Below are positions 1-13,249 of a stretch of DNA of 64,000 nt, one piece after another. How positions within the stretch are numbered: position 1 is the stretch's first letter; each line of letters starts with the position of its first letter. The notes beneath the pieces are model-generated. The model had not been told where the DNA came from. It searched no databases and was given only the letters and a program-made list of their open reading frames with translations. Origin of the DNA: Hydrogenophaga sp. 2FB (lineage in GTDB: Bacteria; Pseudomonadota; Gammaproteobacteria; Burkholderiales; Burkholderiaceae_C). The DNA is taken from positions 1 to 64,000 of the forward strand of contig NZ_SCML01000003.1 in the NCBI RefSeq assembly GCF_005503365.1. The letters run 5' to 3'. Position numbers and translations under genes: made by a program.

Positions 1-122
1 GGGTGGGACTCAGAGAAGGCACGGGAGCGATGGTCGGGCGGGGCAAGGCAGGGGATGGCGTATTGTCGGTGAACGGCGCATGGCCGCCGGAAGGTTGGTT
101 TCGGCTCGGTTGGCGGCTTATC

Positions 123-3280
<3,158 letters not shown>

Positions 3281-3284
<4 letters not shown>

Positions 3285-4096
3285 TTCCGGTAGGCGATGC
3301 CCACGGTCGCGCCGTAGGCGATCTTGCGGCCGGTCAGCGGGCTGCGCGCGGCCGCTCCCTGCAGCTGCGCCACGCTCACGCCGCCGTATGCCACCCAGTG
3401 GTGGCTGAGCGCCGAGGTGATGCGCCAGCCGAGCGAGACGCTGTCCCAACCCGAACCGATGGCGTACGCCGGCAAGCCGGTGGCCGCGGCCGACGCGGGG
3501 TCGATGCCGTAGTAGGTCTGCCGGTGGGTGCGATTGGCCCAGCCCGCGCCCAGGGACAGGTCCCAGTGGGTCTGCTTCGACACCGGATGGCGGTAGCTCA
3601 GGCCCTGGTCCAGGCGCAGGCCCCCGCCACGGCCCAGCAGGTCTTGCGAGGCGCGCACCGAGTACGTCCAGCGTTTCTCCTTGCCGATCGCCGCATTCGC
3701 CGCGACGCGCCCGCGCAGGGTGGCCCGCACGTCGGGCAGGCCGCGGAACACGGCATCGTCTTTCCACGAGCGCTTGTCGTCGATCGCCAGCGAGGTGCTC
3801 AGCGACCACGTGTCGTTGCCCGCGAGTTCGGTGCTCACACCCGAGTCCACCGTCTTGCGTCCCTGGCTCAGCAAGGCGCTGGCGCCCGAGGTGGCGAAAC
3901 GGAAGCGCCCGAGCTGGAAGGCCCAGATCGGCCGCAGCCGCAGGCGCTGATCGACGTCGCTGCCCAGGTGCGGCGCGGACGACACCAGCCCGAAACCCAC
4001 GAGGTAGTCGCGACTGGCCTCCAGCGCGACCGGGTCGGCGGCATGTGCGCCCGTGGTCAGGGCGATCAGGGTGCTGGCAACGATGGCGGGGCGCAT
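3281..4096 (-). CDS. MipA/OmpV family outer-membrane protein
   Basis: 271 aa with a signal peptide (about residues 1-19, cleavage after AHA) and alternating beta-strand patterns to a C-terminal GIAYRN strand, typical of a small outer-membrane barrel of the MipA/OmpV family. Members have been described as scaffolds for murein hydrolases or as antigenic porin-like proteins; the substrate here cannot be told from sequence. The gene is monocistronic and converges on uvrA with overlapping stop codons. It is divergent from the CYTH-CHAD gene, sharing an upstream region of about 90 bases. Confidence 0.8.
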
Positions 4097-4185
4097 GGCG
4101 TTCGTGTAAGGGCTTGTGGCGCCATGGTAGATGCATTCGCCATTCGACGGCAGACTCTCGAGGTCCGCCCTCCGTTCACTGTCCG

Positions 4186-5745
4186 ATGCCCGTCGAAACC
4201 GAACTCAAACTCGAACTGCACCCCGACGATCTGTCGCGCCTGCTCGCGCACCCGCTGTTGAGCGCGCAGCCGCCGCGCCGCGAGCGGTTGTTCAACACCT
4301 ACTTCGACACGTCCACACTCGCTCTGCGCGCGCAACGCATGGCCGTGCGCGAGCGCCGCGTGGGCCGCAGCACCTTGCTCACCGTGAAAACCGCGGGGAC
4401 CTCGGTGGGCGGTCTGTCGCGCCGTGGGGAGTGGGAAGCGCCCTGCCGCCCAGGCCAGTTCGATTTCGCCGCGCTGGTCGATGACGAGACCCTGGCGCAG
4501 GCGCTGGTGCGCGTGGCCTGGCAGCTGGTGCCCGTGTTCCGCACCGACTTCACCCGCCGCAGCTGGCTGCTGCAACAGGGACCGGCGTGCGTCGAGGTGG
4601 CGCTGGACGAGGGTGTCATCACCACCGGCAACGCGCAGGGGCGGCATTGCCAGCCCATCCTGGAGCTGGAGCTCGAACTCAAGAGCGGGCCGGTGGATGC
4701 CTTGCTGGACCTGGCGCACACGCTGGCTCTCGGTCCATCAGGACAGGCCGCGCAGGGCTTGCGCCTGCTGCCGGCGCAGCGCAGCAAGGCCGAGCGCGGC
4801 TACGCCTTGTTCGTCGGTGAGCGGGCACAACCGGCGAAGTCGTCACGGGTTGAACTCGACGCCGACATGCACCCTGTGCAGGCGTTCCGTGCCGTGGCGT
4901 TGAGCTGCCTGACCCACTTGCAGGCCAACGAGACGGGGGTGTTGCCGCCCAGCGACGACGGCGGCCTGCCCGACCCGGAGTTCGTGCACCAATGCCGCGT
5001 CGCGCTGCGGCGTCTGCGCACCGCGCTGCGCGTGTTCCGCGACCACCTGCCGCGGCGGTTCGTGGCGCATTGGTCGCGCGAATGGCGGTCGGTGGCGGGT
5101 GCGCTCGGCGATGCGCGCAACTGGGATGTGTTCGTGGCCGAGCGGCTGCCGGACTGGAGTGCCGCTACCGGTGATGGGCAGACGCCACCGGACTTGCTGG
5201 CCCATGTGCAGGCGCTGCGCCTCGATGCGGGACGGCGGGCGGCCGAGGTGCTGAGCGGGTCGGCGCACGCGCTGCGCCTGCTGGCTTTCACCCGCGCGGT
5301 GCTCGCGCTGGAACCGGTTGACACGCCGGCATCTGCTGAATCTTCGGCGCTTTCATTGACCGACTGGGCCCGCACCGCTGTTCGCGAACGCCACGCCGCC
5401 GTGAAGAGGGCGGCGCACGTCGCCCGCCGTGCAGGGCCCGAAGGCCGGCACGAACTGCGCATCGTGTTGAAGAAGCTGCGCTACGCGCAGGAGTTGCTGG
5501 CCGGCGTGCTGCCGCCCAAAGGGGTGGCGCGCAGCACGGCGATGTTGGCCAATGCGCAAGCACTGTTGGGGCATCTCAACGACCTCAACACCGCACAGGC
5601 CTTGCTGGCGGGCTTGCCGCCGGCGCTCGCGTCGGCGTGGGTGCAGCGCTGGCAGCACGCGCTGGACGAAGAGCTTCAAGCCAAATTGAAGGAGCTGCCC
5701 GCGATGGAGCGGGCATTGGAGCGGCGTCCGACGCCCTGGCACTGA
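4186..5745 (+). CDS. CYTH and CHAD domain protein (inorganic triphosphatase, YgiF-like)
   Basis: 519 aa. The N-terminal CYTH domain (about 1-210) opens with the ExExK motif, ETELK at residues 3-7, which binds triphosphate and metal in the triphosphate tunnel. The C-terminal CHAD domain (about 240-510) is helical and rich in Arg/His, including VHQCRVALRRLRTALR near residue 268; CHAD domains bind polyphosphate. The likely activity is tripolyphosphate hydrolysis or polyphosphate-granule association, as for E. coli YgiF. ATG 4186 is chosen because the CYTH motif must lie at the very N-terminus; the frame is open further upstream but overlaps the mipA-like gene. Confidence 0.87.
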   Translation: MPVETELKLELHPDDLSRLLAHPLLSAQPPRRERLFNTYFDTSTLALRAQRMAVRERRVGRSTLLTVKTAGTSVGGLSRRGEWEAPCRPGQFDFAALVDDETLAQALVRVAWQLVPVFRTDFTRRSWLLQQGPACVEVALDEGVITTGNAQGRHCQPILELELELKSGPVDALLDLAHTLALGPSGQAAQGLRLLPAQRSKAERGYALFVGERAQPAKSSRVELDADMHPVQAFRAVALSCLTHLQANETGVLPPSDDGGLPDPEFVHQCRVALRRLRTALRVFRDHLPRRFVAHWSREWRSVAGALGDARNWDVFVAERLPDWSAATGDGQTPPDLLAHVQALRLDAGRRAAEVLSGSAHALRLLAFTRAVLALEPVDTPASAESSALSLTDWARTAVRERHAAVKRAAHVARRAGPEGRHELRIVLKKLRYAQELLAGVLPPKGVARSTAMLANAQALLGHLNDLNTAQALLAGLPPALASAWVQRWQHALDEELQAKLKELPAMERALERRPTPWH

Positions 5746-5775
5746 GCGACGTCGACGTGGTGCCGCGTGGCGGAC

Positions 5776-6336
5776 TCAGAACCGGCCGAGGTCTTCGATC
5801 GCGTCGACCACCATGGACGTGCCCACGGCGATCAGCAGAATGTCGGCTGCCACGCGCACGTATTTGTAGCCGGCTGGCGGCACGCCCAGCTGCACGCTCA
5901 CCGCGCTGGGCACGGGGTAGTACACGACGTCGTGCGGCAGCACATAGCCCTTGCGCCACTTCTTCGCCTGGCCGGGCGGCATGCAGCCGTTGTTTTTCTT
6001 GGCCAGGCCCGGTGGGCAATTGCCGGCCTTGAAACGTGGCTCGTAGTACGAATAGGCAGCGCGGCGTTGCGGTTCGCCGAAATAGCTGCCGATCTGGATG
6101 TTTACCGTCACGCCGGAGGACGGCGCCCGCACGACCTCGCGGGGACGGTAGTCGTCGCGGCGGTCATCCTGGCGAGACGACCCATGCTTCTCACGTTTGT
6201 CTTGCTTCTGGTGTTTGTCATGCTTGCCCCCGTGCTTGTCGTCGCGGTCGGGTTTTTCGGCCAGGGCCGGTACACCGGCCGTCAACGCCAGACCAAGCAG
6301 CATCAGGGGGACGGAGGCGCGGAGTGAAAAGGTCAT
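5776..6336 (-). CDS. CigR/RcnB-like periplasmic protein
   Basis: 186 aa with a signal peptide (about 1-26, VPALA before the mature N-terminus). A highly charged, low-complexity Asp/His/Lys/Arg stretch follows (about 27-65), then a GNCPPGLAKKNNGC..PPGQAKK segment and a C-terminal hydrophobic region with the VxVAADILLIAVGTSMVVDAI pattern common to CigR and RcnB-type proteins. RcnB affects nickel/cobalt homeostasis and CigR is an anti-virulence regulator in Salmonella. Which role applies here is not known, though the His-rich stretch would suit metal binding. It converges on the CYTH-CHAD gene, 30 bases away. Confidence 0.65.
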   Translation of the reverse strand: MTFSLRASVPLMLLGLALTAGVPALAEKPDRDDKHGGKHDKHQKQDKREKHGSSRQDDRRDDYRPREVVRAPSSGVTVNIQIGSYFGEPQRRAAYSYYEPRFKAGNCPPGLAKKNNGCMPPGQAKKWRKGYVLPHDVVYYPVPSAVSVQLGVPPAGYKYVRVAADILLIAVGTSMVVDAIEDLGRF

Positions 6337-6517
6337 ATCGTGGGACTGTTTGTGAAGTGTTGTGTCAGCCGGTAGGCCTGCGTGGTTCCAAGCCTGTTGC
6401 GATTCTGGCAGTGCGCTCTGCGGCGGCTGTTACAAGGCGTAAGCCAGCGTGCTGTGGGTCTTTATGTGCTGGGGCAGGTCATCCGCGCCAACCTCAAGCG
6501 CCGGATGGCGCGCGGCG

Positions 6518-7135
6518 CTACACCTTCGCGCTGGCCCGTGCGGCCACGCGATCACGCCAGGCCTGCAGGGCGTGCAGGCCTTCGCCGGCGGGGTTGAAAC
6601 GCGCCAGGCGCGCGAACTCGACCGTGCAGAACGCGGTGATGTCCGCAATCGTGAAGCGCTCGCCCGCCACCCACGGCTGGCGTTGCAGCTCGCCGTCGAG
6701 CCAGGCGGCGGTCTCGCGCGCCTTGATGAGCTGCGACTGCCCGAAGTCCGGGAACTGCGGTTGCTCCAGCGGCGCCAGACCGGGATGGGTGTGGCGGATC
6801 GAGTTCGCCATGGGCAGCATGAAGTACCACTCCATGCGGCGGTCGGCCATTTCGATGAAGGCGCGCTCGTCCGCGTTGTGCCCCATCAGGTTGGGCTCGG
6901 GGTAACGGCCTTCGAGCCAGGTGCAGATGGCGCGCGTCTCGGTGAGCACGCGGCCGTCGTCGAGCTCCAGCGCCGGCACGCGCGCCAGGGGGCTCTTGGC
7001 GCGGTAGTCTGCGGCTTTGTGTTCCTGGGCGTTCAGATCGATGTTGATGAGCTCCAGGCGGTTGATGTTTTTCTCCACCAGAAACATCAGCACCCGGCGC
7101 GGGTTGGGCGCGCGCGGCGACACATAGAGCTTCAT
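6518..7135 (-). CDS. Glutathione S-transferase family protein
   Basis: 205 aa. The N-terminal thioredoxin-like domain (about 1-80) has the [15 protein letters not shown] opening, the cis-Pro loop VPALEL and the glutathione gamma-Glu site [11 protein letters not shown]. The C-terminal all-helical domain carries the N-capping box FTIADITAF. It probably conjugates or reduces glutathione adducts; the substrate is unknown. Its ATG overlaps the stop codon of the upstream transferase gene by 4 bases (ATGA), so the two are translationally coupled. It is a different subclass from its neighbour, which argues against a recent tandem duplication. Confidence 0.85.
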   Translation of the reverse strand: MKLYVSPRAPNPRRVLMFLVEKNINRLELINIDLNAQEHKAADYRAKSPLARVPALELDDGRVLTETRAICTWLEGRYPEPNLMGHNADERAFIEMADRRMEWYFMLPMANSIRHTHPGLAPLEQPQFPDFGQSQLIKARETAAWLDGELQRQPWVAGERFTIADITAFCTVEFARLARFNPAGEGLHALQAWRDRVAARASAKV

Positions 7136-7860
7136 GCCGTTCCCTTGCCGGTCTTCCCGGCTTGAAGGCTCTGGCCGGTTTCCACCATGCGCCGCGCGTC
7201 CTCGGCAAAGCGCTTCGCGCCGGCATCGCCATCGCGCTCGAGGTCTGTCGTCGACGCCGGTTGTTCGATGCCGCGCTGCACCGCGGGCCGCGCGCGGATC
7301 GCATTGCGCCAGCGCTTGAGGTGCGGCAGGTCATCGATCTCCACGCCCGACCACCGGTGCGTGCGCACCCAGGCCCAGTTGGCGATGTCGGCAATGGAGT
7401 AGTCGCCCGCGAGGTACTCGTGGTGTTCCAGATGGCCGTCCAGCACGCGGAACAGGCGCCGGCATTCGCCCTGGTAGCGGTCGATGGCGAGCGGGATCTT
7501 TTCGGGGAGGTAGCGGAAGAACACATTGGCCTGGCCCATCATCGGACCGATGCCCCCCATCTGGAACATCAGCCACTGCAGAACGCGCGAGCGGCCCTGT
7601 ACATCGGCGGGCATGAGGCGCCCGGTCTTCTCCGCCAAGTAGATCAGCACGGCGCCGGACTCGAACACCGCGAAACCACCGGCTTCGTGGTCGACGATGG
7701 CAGGGATGCGGCCGTTGGGGTTGATCTTGAGGTAGTCGGGGTGCCGCTGCTCCCCTTCGCTCAGGTTGAGCGCCTTGAGCGTGTAGGGCAGGCCCAGTTC
7801 TTCGAGCGCGATGGACACCTTGTGTCCGTTGGGTGTGGCGGCGGTGTAAAGATCGATCAT
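7132..7860 (-). CDS. yfcG: Nu-class glutathione transferase (YfcG/YghU-like disulfide reductase)
   Basis: 242 aa. The N-terminus [21 protein letters not shown] closely follows E. coli YfcG, whose TPNGHK motif positions two glutathione molecules for disulfide-bond reductase activity rather than classical conjugation. Also visible are the cis-Pro segment [10 protein letters not shown], the [15 protein letters not shown] glutathione-binding helix and [12 protein letters not shown] in the helical domain. The C-terminus extends about 30 residues past the usual family length. It is the first gene of a two-gene unit with the next glutathione transferase (4-base overlap). Confidence 0.85.
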   Translation of the reverse strand: MIDLYTAATPNGHKVSIALEELGLPYTLKALNLSEGEQRHPDYLKINPNGRIPAIVDHEAGGFAVFESGAVLIYLAEKTGRLMPADVQGRSRVLQWLMFQMGGIGPMMGQANVFFRYLPEKIPLAIDRYQGECRRLFRVLDGHLEHHEYLAGDYSIADIANWAWVRTHRWSGVEIDDLPHLKRWRNAIRARPAVQRGIEQPASTTDLERDGDAGAKRFAEDARRMVETGQSLQAGKTGKGTA

Positions 7861-7935
7861 GCGCGGCGGTCCCGTTGGTGCGAGCAGCGAGCATCCTAGC
7901 GCGCTGTCGCATCTGGCCTGTCGCGCAGGCTACGG

Positions 7936-9399
7936 TCAGGCCATGAAGCCGAGGTTGGTCGGGTAGTCGACACCACCGAAGTTGCCGAGCTGGGGCAGGA
8001 TGCCGTTCATCTCGGCGCCCTGCACGCCAAACCAGGTGGCCATGGTGGCGGCGTACTGGTCCACTGAGGTGCTGGGCAGCAGGCGGCCCTGGCCCACGTG
8101 CCACTGGTCGTTGGCGTCCACGGTGGAGTTGCCCACGCTCACCGGTGGCGCCTTGCCATAGAACGCCTTGCCCTTGACCCCACCGCCGACCACGACATGG
8201 TGGCTGCCCCAGCCGTGGTCGGACCCGTCGCCGTTGGAGGTGAGCGTGCGGCCGAAGTCGGACGCGGTGAACGTGGTCACCTTGTCGGCCACACCCAGCG
8301 CCGCGGTGGCGTTGTGGAACGCGGTGAGCGCCTCGCTCAGCCGGGTCATCAAGGTGGCCTGGCCGTTGACGAGGTTGTCGTGCAGGTCGAAGCCACCCAT
8401 GGAGACGAAGAACACCTGGCGGCGGTTGCCCAGGTCATCGCGCGCGGCGATCAGGCGCGCGACCATCTTCAGCTGGTCGGCGAGGTTGTTGCTGGTGGGA
8501 AAGGCGTTGAACGGCGCGGTGTTGGCGGGGCGTGCGGCCAGCGCGGTGCTCAGCGCGTTCTCGGCGCCCACGGCACGCGCGGTCACGAGGTTGTATTCGT
8601 TCTCCAGCACGTGGGTGCGGGTTTGCTGGGCTAGCTGCGCGATCGCCGCGCGCACCTGGGGCGAGTTGTAGACGTTGCCCGTGACCGCGCCGATCTTCAC
8701 CGCGCCACTGGTGCTGACCTGGTACGACAAGGCCTGGTCGCCGCTGAGGAACACCGTGTTGCCGGTGACGGAGACGCAGGTGAGCACGCGGTTGCTGCTG
8801 TTGGCGGCGAGCGCCAGGTCGCCCAGGTGGCCGCCCCAGCCGGTGGTGGCGCCTTCGGGTTGCGAGGATTGCCAGACCGACTGCTGGTCGTTGTGCGAGA
8901 ACAGCTTGGGCGGCAGCGGATAGAGCGCGCGGTTGCTGCCGTTGTATTGCTGGCGCGTGATCGGAGCCACCAGTGGCCCGACATTGAGTTGCACCGCCGC
9001 GGCGCCGCTGTTGAAGAGGCCGGCCAGGCCCGGCATGGACGGGTGCAGTGCGTACTGCCGGCCGTTCGGCAGGGCGGCGGTGGGGTCGAGCAAGGTCGGA
9101 CCGAGGGCCGCGTGCGCGAGGGCAATGCCGCCCGCCGTGCGGTTCGCGCCGCCGCCGCGCACCGCGCTGTAGAGGTCGTAGGTCGCGGTGTCGTAGGGGA
9201 TGACGGTGTTGGCATAGTCGTTGCCGCCGTTGAGGAACACGCAGACCAGCGCCTTGTAGTCGGTGGCGTCGAGCGCCGCCGCCTCGCCCATGGCGGCGAG
9301 GTTGAGCGCGGTGGGCAGGGCCGCGCCGGTGAAGGCGAGCTGGCCGGCGCGGCGCAGGAAGGCGCGGCGGGTGTGCAGGTCGGGCTGGATGAAGTGCAT
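7936..9399 (-). CDS. DUF1501 family secreted protein (Tat substrate)
   Basis: 487 aa. The N-terminus has a Tat-type signal (TRRAFLRRAG, then a hydrophobic AFTGAALPTALNLA stretch), implying folded export, possibly with a bound metal. The body matches the DUF1501 family, related to the alkaline phosphatase/sulfatase fold: GGNDYANTVIPYD near residue 58, a GGFDLHDN motif in the middle and DFGRTLTSNGDGSDHGWGSHH towards the C-terminus, with several Asp/His that could bind metal. It lies 10 bases downstream of the DUF1800 gene on the same strand. This pairing is widespread but has no established function; a role at the cell surface is likely. Confidence 0.85.
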   Translation of the reverse strand: MHFIQPDLHTRRAFLRRAGQLAFTGAALPTALNLAAMGEAAALDATDYKALVCVFLNGGNDYANTVIPYDTATYDLYSAVRGGGANRTAGGIALAHAALGPTLLDPTAALPNGRQYALHPSMPGLAGLFNSGAAAVQLNVGPLVAPITRQQYNGSNRALYPLPPKLFSHNDQQSVWQSSQPEGATTGWGGHLGDLALAANSSNRVLTCVSVTGNTVFLSGDQALSYQVSTSGAVKIGAVTGNVYNSPQVRAAIAQLAQQTRTHVLENEYNLVTARAVGAENALSTALAARPANTAPFNAFPTSNNLADQLKMVARLIAARDDLGNRRQVFFVSMGGFDLHDNLVNGQATLMTRLSEALTAFHNATAALGVADKVTTFTASDFGRTLTSNGDGSDHGWGSHHVVVGGGVKGKAFYGKAPPVSVGNSTVDANDQWHVGQGRLLPSTSVDQYAATMATWFGVQGAEMNGILPQLGNFGGVDYPTNLGFMA

Positions 9400-9409
9400 G
9401 GCGCGCCCC

Positions 9410-11278
9410 TTACTTCTGGATCAGGTATTCGGGACAGGCCATGACCATCAGGATGGCCGCCCACACGCGCCGCCGCTTGGCCGTGTCGGTGCTGGCGGTG
9501 GTCACGGGCGTGGCCTCGAGCGCCGCGACCATGATGGCGCGCGTGGCGTTGGACATGTTGCCCGCGGCCAGCACGAGGCAGACGTGGTTCACCAGCGCCG
9601 TGGCGTCGGCGACCAGCGAGAGTTCACGCGTGTAGTTGGCCTGCACGTCGTAGGCATAGTTGGTCCAGGCGGCTTGCGGCACGCCGGGTTCGGGGCAGTG
9701 GATGCCGTTCTGGATCGCGCCTTGCATGAAGTTCAGGTAGCCGCCGACCGTGGACTCGTTGACCAGCTGAAACTCCGGCGCGGTGGCGCCCGAGGCCGAC
9801 AGCGCGGTGCCCGGTGGCACGTAGCCCGGGCGGAAGAAGCCGAAGACCGAGGGCGAGCGCAGGGGGCTCTGGCCGAGTTGCGTGGCCACGTTGTTGAGCT
9901 CGAAGATCTTCCAGCTGCCCGCGGCCGAGGTCACGCCGAAGGTGCGTGCCCACTGGATGAAGCGCAGCATAGGCTCGCGCAGTTTGCCGAAGGTGGTGCT
10001 TTGCAGCGTGTGCGGTCCACGCGCCTCGTCGTCGAGCAGGATCGCGGCCCACACCGCCTTCAGGTCGCCGCGTTCGCCCGCGCCGTTGTCGTTGAAGCGC
10101 GTGGCGACGCGTTCGACGTAGGCCGGGCTGGGGTTGCTGGTCACCAGGCGCTGGATCATCTGGCGCGCGAAGAACGGGCCGACGTTGGGGTGGTTGAACA
10201 AGGTGTCCAGCGCGGTCTTCAGCGCGGCCGGCCCGGACGTGCTGGCCGGCACCGTGGTGCCGAGGAAGCGCGCTTCCAGCAACGAGTGGCGGTTGGCGTT
10301 GAACGCCATGCGCTTGCCCGCGAAGGCGCGCGACTCGATCGTGTAGCTCTGACCGGGCACGGCGTGGCGCACGCCGTCGGAGGTGTCGAAGTCGTAGCCG
10401 GTGAACACGCGCGCCAAGCCGGTCACGTCGGCCTGGCCGTAGGTTTCCACCGGCACGCCGCCGCTGAGTTTCGGCGTGCCATCCAGGTTGAGCTCGACCA
10501 CGCCGACGGTGAAGAGCTGCATCACCTCGCGGGCGTAGTTTTCGTCGGGCACGCGGCCGTTGGCGTTCTCTTTCTGGTTGCCCTTGGTGTTGAGGAATGC
10601 ACCCATGGCGGGGTGCAGCGTCACGTCCTCGAGCAATTGTCGGTAGTTGCCGAAGGCGTGGCGCATCAGCATGTCCCACCAACTGGCGTAGGCATGGGAG
10701 AACCAGGTGAAGTCGCTCGAGGCGAGCGAGGCCACGAAGAATTCGGAGAGCGCGAGCGCGATGCGCTTGCGCATCATGTCCGGCCCGCTCAGGAGCTGGC
10801 TCCAGAGCATGAAGTCTGCTTGGTAGGCGTTGAAGAAATGGCCGTAGCTGTCGACCGCACCGTAGCCCCGCGCCTCGAGCCAGTTCCAGCCAGTGATGCC
10901 CTGGTAGCGCACGAACTGGTTGGCCAGCCATTGCGCGTAGCCCGTGCTGCGCAGCTCGGCGATCTCTGCGGTGGTGGACGAGAACTGGGCCTGCTGCAGG
11001 AAGCGCGCTGCGTCTTCGGCGGTGGGAGCGTTGAGGTACGCGTAACCGCTGATGGGGAAGTCGACCACGCCCGTCGGCGCTGCAGCGCTGCCGCTGCCTC
11101 CGCTTCCACTGCTGCCGCTGCTGCCACCACCACCTCCGCCGCCGCAGGCGGCCAGCAGTGCGGCAGCGGCCACCACGCTCAGTGCGTGTGCGGTGTGCGC
11201 AGGTGCTGGGGCGTCGGCGCGCCAGGGCGCAGTGACGGTGTCACCGTCGGGTGTATCCGGTGTTTCGATGTCCATCAT
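9410..11278 (-). CDS. DUF1800 family lipoprotein
   Basis: 622 aa. After an unusually long N-terminal region comes a hydrophobic stretch and lipobox LLAAC (Cys45), followed by a Gly/Ser-rich linker of about 20 residues. It is probably a lipoprotein tethered by a flexible arm. The rest matches DUF1800: the ARFLQQAQF start of the domain, WWDMLMRHAFGNYR, the PDENYAREVMQLFTVG motif and HPNVGPFFARQMIQRLVTSNP. It forms a two-gene unit with the DUF1501 protein. The family's activity is unknown; the conserved pair suggests a complex outside the cytoplasm. A start nearer the hydrophobic stretch is possible but no better ATG was found. Confidence 0.85.
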   Translation of the reverse strand: MMDIETPDTPDGDTVTAPWRADAPAPAHTAHALSVVAAAALLAACGGGGGGGSSGSSGSGGSGSAAAPTGVVDFPISGYAYLNAPTAEDAARFLQQAQFSSTTAEIAELRSTGYAQWLANQFVRYQGITGWNWLEARGYGAVDSYGHFFNAYQADFMLWSQLLSGPDMMRKRIALALSEFFVASLASSDFTWFSHAYASWWDMLMRHAFGNYRQLLEDVTLHPAMGAFLNTKGNQKENANGRVPDENYAREVMQLFTVGVVELNLDGTPKLSGGVPVETYGQADVTGLARVFTGYDFDTSDGVRHAVPGQSYTIESRAFAGKRMAFNANRHSLLEARFLGTTVPASTSGPAALKTALDTLFNHPNVGPFFARQMIQRLVTSNPSPAYVERVATRFNDNGAGERGDLKAVWAAILLDDEARGPHTLQSTTFGKLREPMLRFIQWARTFGVTSAAGSWKIFELNNVATQLGQSPLRSPSVFGFFRPGYVPPGTALSASGATAPEFQLVNESTVGGYLNFMQGAIQNGIHCPEPGVPQAAWTNYAYDVQANYTRELSLVADATALVNHVCLVLAAGNMSNATRAIMVAALEATPVTTASTDTAKRRRVWAAILMVMACPEYLIQK

Positions 11279-11398
11279 GGGCTTCCTCCAGATCGAGACG
11301 AGCGCGAGTGTAGGTAGCCGCCCGCCGCGGAACGGGGCGGGTTTTCAAGTGGTTACAGGTAGGTGTGGCGCCGCCGCGGCAGTGGTTTCGCAGCCCTA

Positions 11399-11419
11399 CC
11401 GCCGGCGATTCGCCGGCGG
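11399..11419. repeat. Perfect GC-rich palindrome in the pyrF/DUF1800 gap
   Basis: The arms CCGCCGGCGA and TCGCCGGCGG pair perfectly around a single T. It lies 15 bases beyond the pyrF stop, so on the minus strand it could act as a transcript-end hairpin. No T-run follows it, so a standard intrinsic terminator is not supported. Confidence 0.5.
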
Positions 11420-11433
11420 CCATTGGTCGAAAT

Positions 11434-12273
11434 TCAGCTGCGCGCTGCGTGCAATTCGTCTCGCGTTTTCAGGGCCACCTGCCGCGCCGCGCTGGCGAAG
11501 TTGGCGTCCGCCGACGCGTACAGAATCGCGCGCGACGAGTTCACGACGATCGCGCCGGTGGTCTCGTCGCCGTGCGTGCGCAGACCCGCTTTGACAGTGG
11601 CGACCGCGTCGCCGCCCTGCGCGCCGACACCAGGGATCAGCAGCGGCAAGGTCGGTGCGATCTCGCGCACACGTTCGATTTCGGCGGGGTAGGTCGCGCC
11701 CACCACCAGGCCGAGCTGGCCATTGAGGTTCCAGGGGCCTTGCGCCAGGCGCGCCACATGTTCGTACAGCCGGGGCTCCCCATCGATGGAGGCCAGGCGC
11801 TGGTTCTGCAGATCGTCGCCACCGGGGTTGGACGTGCGGCAGAGCAGGAACGCGCCTTTGCCGTGGTACGCCAGGTAAGGCTCCACCGAATCGAAACCCA
11901 TGAAGGGCGAGAGCGTGACCGCGTCGGCACCGTAGCGCTCGAAGGCTTCGATGGCGTACTGCTGCGCCGTGCTGCCGATGTCACCGCGTTTGGCGTCCAG
12001 GATCACCGGCACCTGCGGTGCGACGCGGCGCATGTGCGCCATCAGGCGCTCGAGCTGGTCTTCCGCGCGGTGCGCCGCGAAGTAGGCGATCTGCGGCTTG
12101 AAGGCGATGGCGGTGTCGGCGGTGGCCTCGACAATGGCGGCGCAGAAGTCATAGATGCGGCTGGCGTCGTTCTTCAGGTGGGCGGGGAAGCGGGCCGGGT
12201 CCGGGTCCAGGCCAACGCACAACAGGGAACGGTTCTGGCGCTCGGCGTTTCGCAGCATGTCGAGAAAAGTCAT
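11434..12273 (-). CDS. pyrF: Orotidine 5'-phosphate decarboxylase (subfamily 2)
   Basis: Last step of UMP synthesis, decarboxylating OMP. The 279-aa protein starts [19 protein letters not shown]; the frame is open far upstream, but this start gives the family N-terminus and length for the longer (type 2) bacterial PyrF. Active-site residues are visible in [12 protein letters not shown] (the Asp-Lys-Asp network), with SPFMGFDS, the GVVGATYP-like strand VVGATYP and the phosphate-binding [12 protein letters not shown]. It stands alone on its strand and is divergent from the EamA exporter, 76 bases away. Confidence 0.95.
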   Translation of the reverse strand: MTFLDMLRNAERQNRSLLCVGLDPDPARFPAHLKNDASRIYDFCAAIVEATADTAIAFKPQIAYFAAHRAEDQLERLMAHMRRVAPQVPVILDAKRGDIGSTAQQYAIEAFERYGADAVTLSPFMGFDSVEPYLAYHGKGAFLLCRTSNPGGDDLQNQRLASIDGEPRLYEHVARLAQGPWNLNGQLGLVVGATYPAEIERVREIAPTLPLLIPGVGAQGGDAVATVKAGLRTHGDETTGAIVVNSSRAILYASADANFASAARQVALKTRDELHAARS

Positions 12274-12349
12274 GTCCGCGATTTTAGTTGGCGGCTTGGC
12301 GCGAGGTGTTGGCGGCCGAGCGACGGAGCGCGCCCCTAAGATCGCGGCC

Positions 12350-13249
12350 ATGCATACCCTGACCCGCCAACAGCTCGTTCTGCTTGCCCTGATCACTTTG
12401 GTCTGGGGCGTCAACTGGCCGATCATGAAGTTTGGCGTGACCGGGTTTCCGGCGCTCACGTTTCGCGCCATCTGCATGTGGATCGGGTTGTTCGTGCTGG
12501 GGCTGTTCGTGTGGTGGCGGCGCACGCCGCTGCGCATTGAGCGAGCGCACTGGATCGAGCTGGCCTGGCTCACGGTGTTCAACATGTTGATCTGGCACGC
12601 GCTGGTGATCATCGCGCTGCAGACCTTGTCCAGCGGTCGCGCGGCCATCCTCGGTTACACGATGCCGGTGTTCTCGGCGCTGGTCGGCAGCCTGTGGTTC
12701 GGGCAGCGACTCAGAGGCCGTGCGTGGGGTGGCGTGGCCGCGGCCGGCCTGGGCGTGGCGCTGTTGTTGTGGCACGAGCTCACCAACCTGGCCGGCAAGC
12801 CCTGGGGCGTGGCCATGATGCTGGTGGGCGCGGCCACCTGGGCGGTGGGCACGCAGATGCTGCGCCACACACGCATTCCGCAGCCGACGCTGACCATCTC
12901 GTTCTGGCTCACCGCCTTCACCACGGTGTGGATGTCCCTGCTGGCGCTGGTGTTCGAGCGCGATGCCTGGATTTGGCCCACGCCCGGGATCTGGTGGGCG
13001 ATTCTGTACAACGCGGTCGGCGTGTTCGCCTTCGCGCAGGTGGCCTGGCTCTCGCTCGCGCGCGACCTGCCCCCGATCGCGTCCACGCTGTCGGTGATGT
13101 TCATCCCCGTGCTCGGCGTGTTCACCGGCGCCTGGTGGCTGGGCGAGGTGCTGCACTGGCAGGACTGGGCCGCCGTGGCGCTGGTGATGGTGGCGATCGC
13201 GTCGGTGCTGTGGCCTGCCTCGGCGGCGTCTCGCCGAATGCGGCCTTAG
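12350..13249 (+). CDS. EamA/DMT superfamily permease
   Basis: 299 aa with about ten hydrophobic helices arranged as two EamA repeats (roughly 5-145 and 155-290). Typical starts and loops are [13 protein letters not shown] and FRAICMWIG in the first half, and [22 protein letters not shown]-like text ([14 protein letters not shown]) at the end of the second. Such proteins export amino acids or small metabolites; the substrate is unknown. ATG 12350 gives the normal short cytoplasmic start. Its stop overlaps that of the convergent udg gene. Confidence 0.87.
   Translation: MHTLTRQQLVLLALITLVWGVNWPIMKFGVTGFPALTFRAICMWIGLFVLGLFVWWRRTPLRIERAHWIELAWLTVFNMLIWHALVIIALQTLSSGRAAILGYTMPVFSALVGSLWFGQRLRGRAWGGVAAAGLGVALLLWHELTNLAGKPWGVAMMLVGAATWAVGTQMLRHTRIPQPTLTISFWLTAFTTVWMSLLALVFERDAWIWPTPGIWWAILYNAVGVFAFAQVAWLSLARDLPPIASTLSVMFIPVLGVFTGAWWLGEVLHWQDWAAVALVMVAIASVLWPASAASRRMRP

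Noticed and set aside
1-122. Possible partial gene at the left edge
   Set aside because: No motif or coding pattern on either strand; probably the upstream region of uvrA, although a longer uvrA start cannot be excluded.
9263-11317. 684-codon plus-strand open frame opposite the DUF1501/DUF1800 genes
   Set aside because: Gly/Arg/Val/His-rich shadow; both opposite genes have clear signals and family motifs.
12274-12648. Upstream in-frame extension of pyrF
   Set aside because: Overlaps the EamA gene antisense; family N-terminus starts at 12273.
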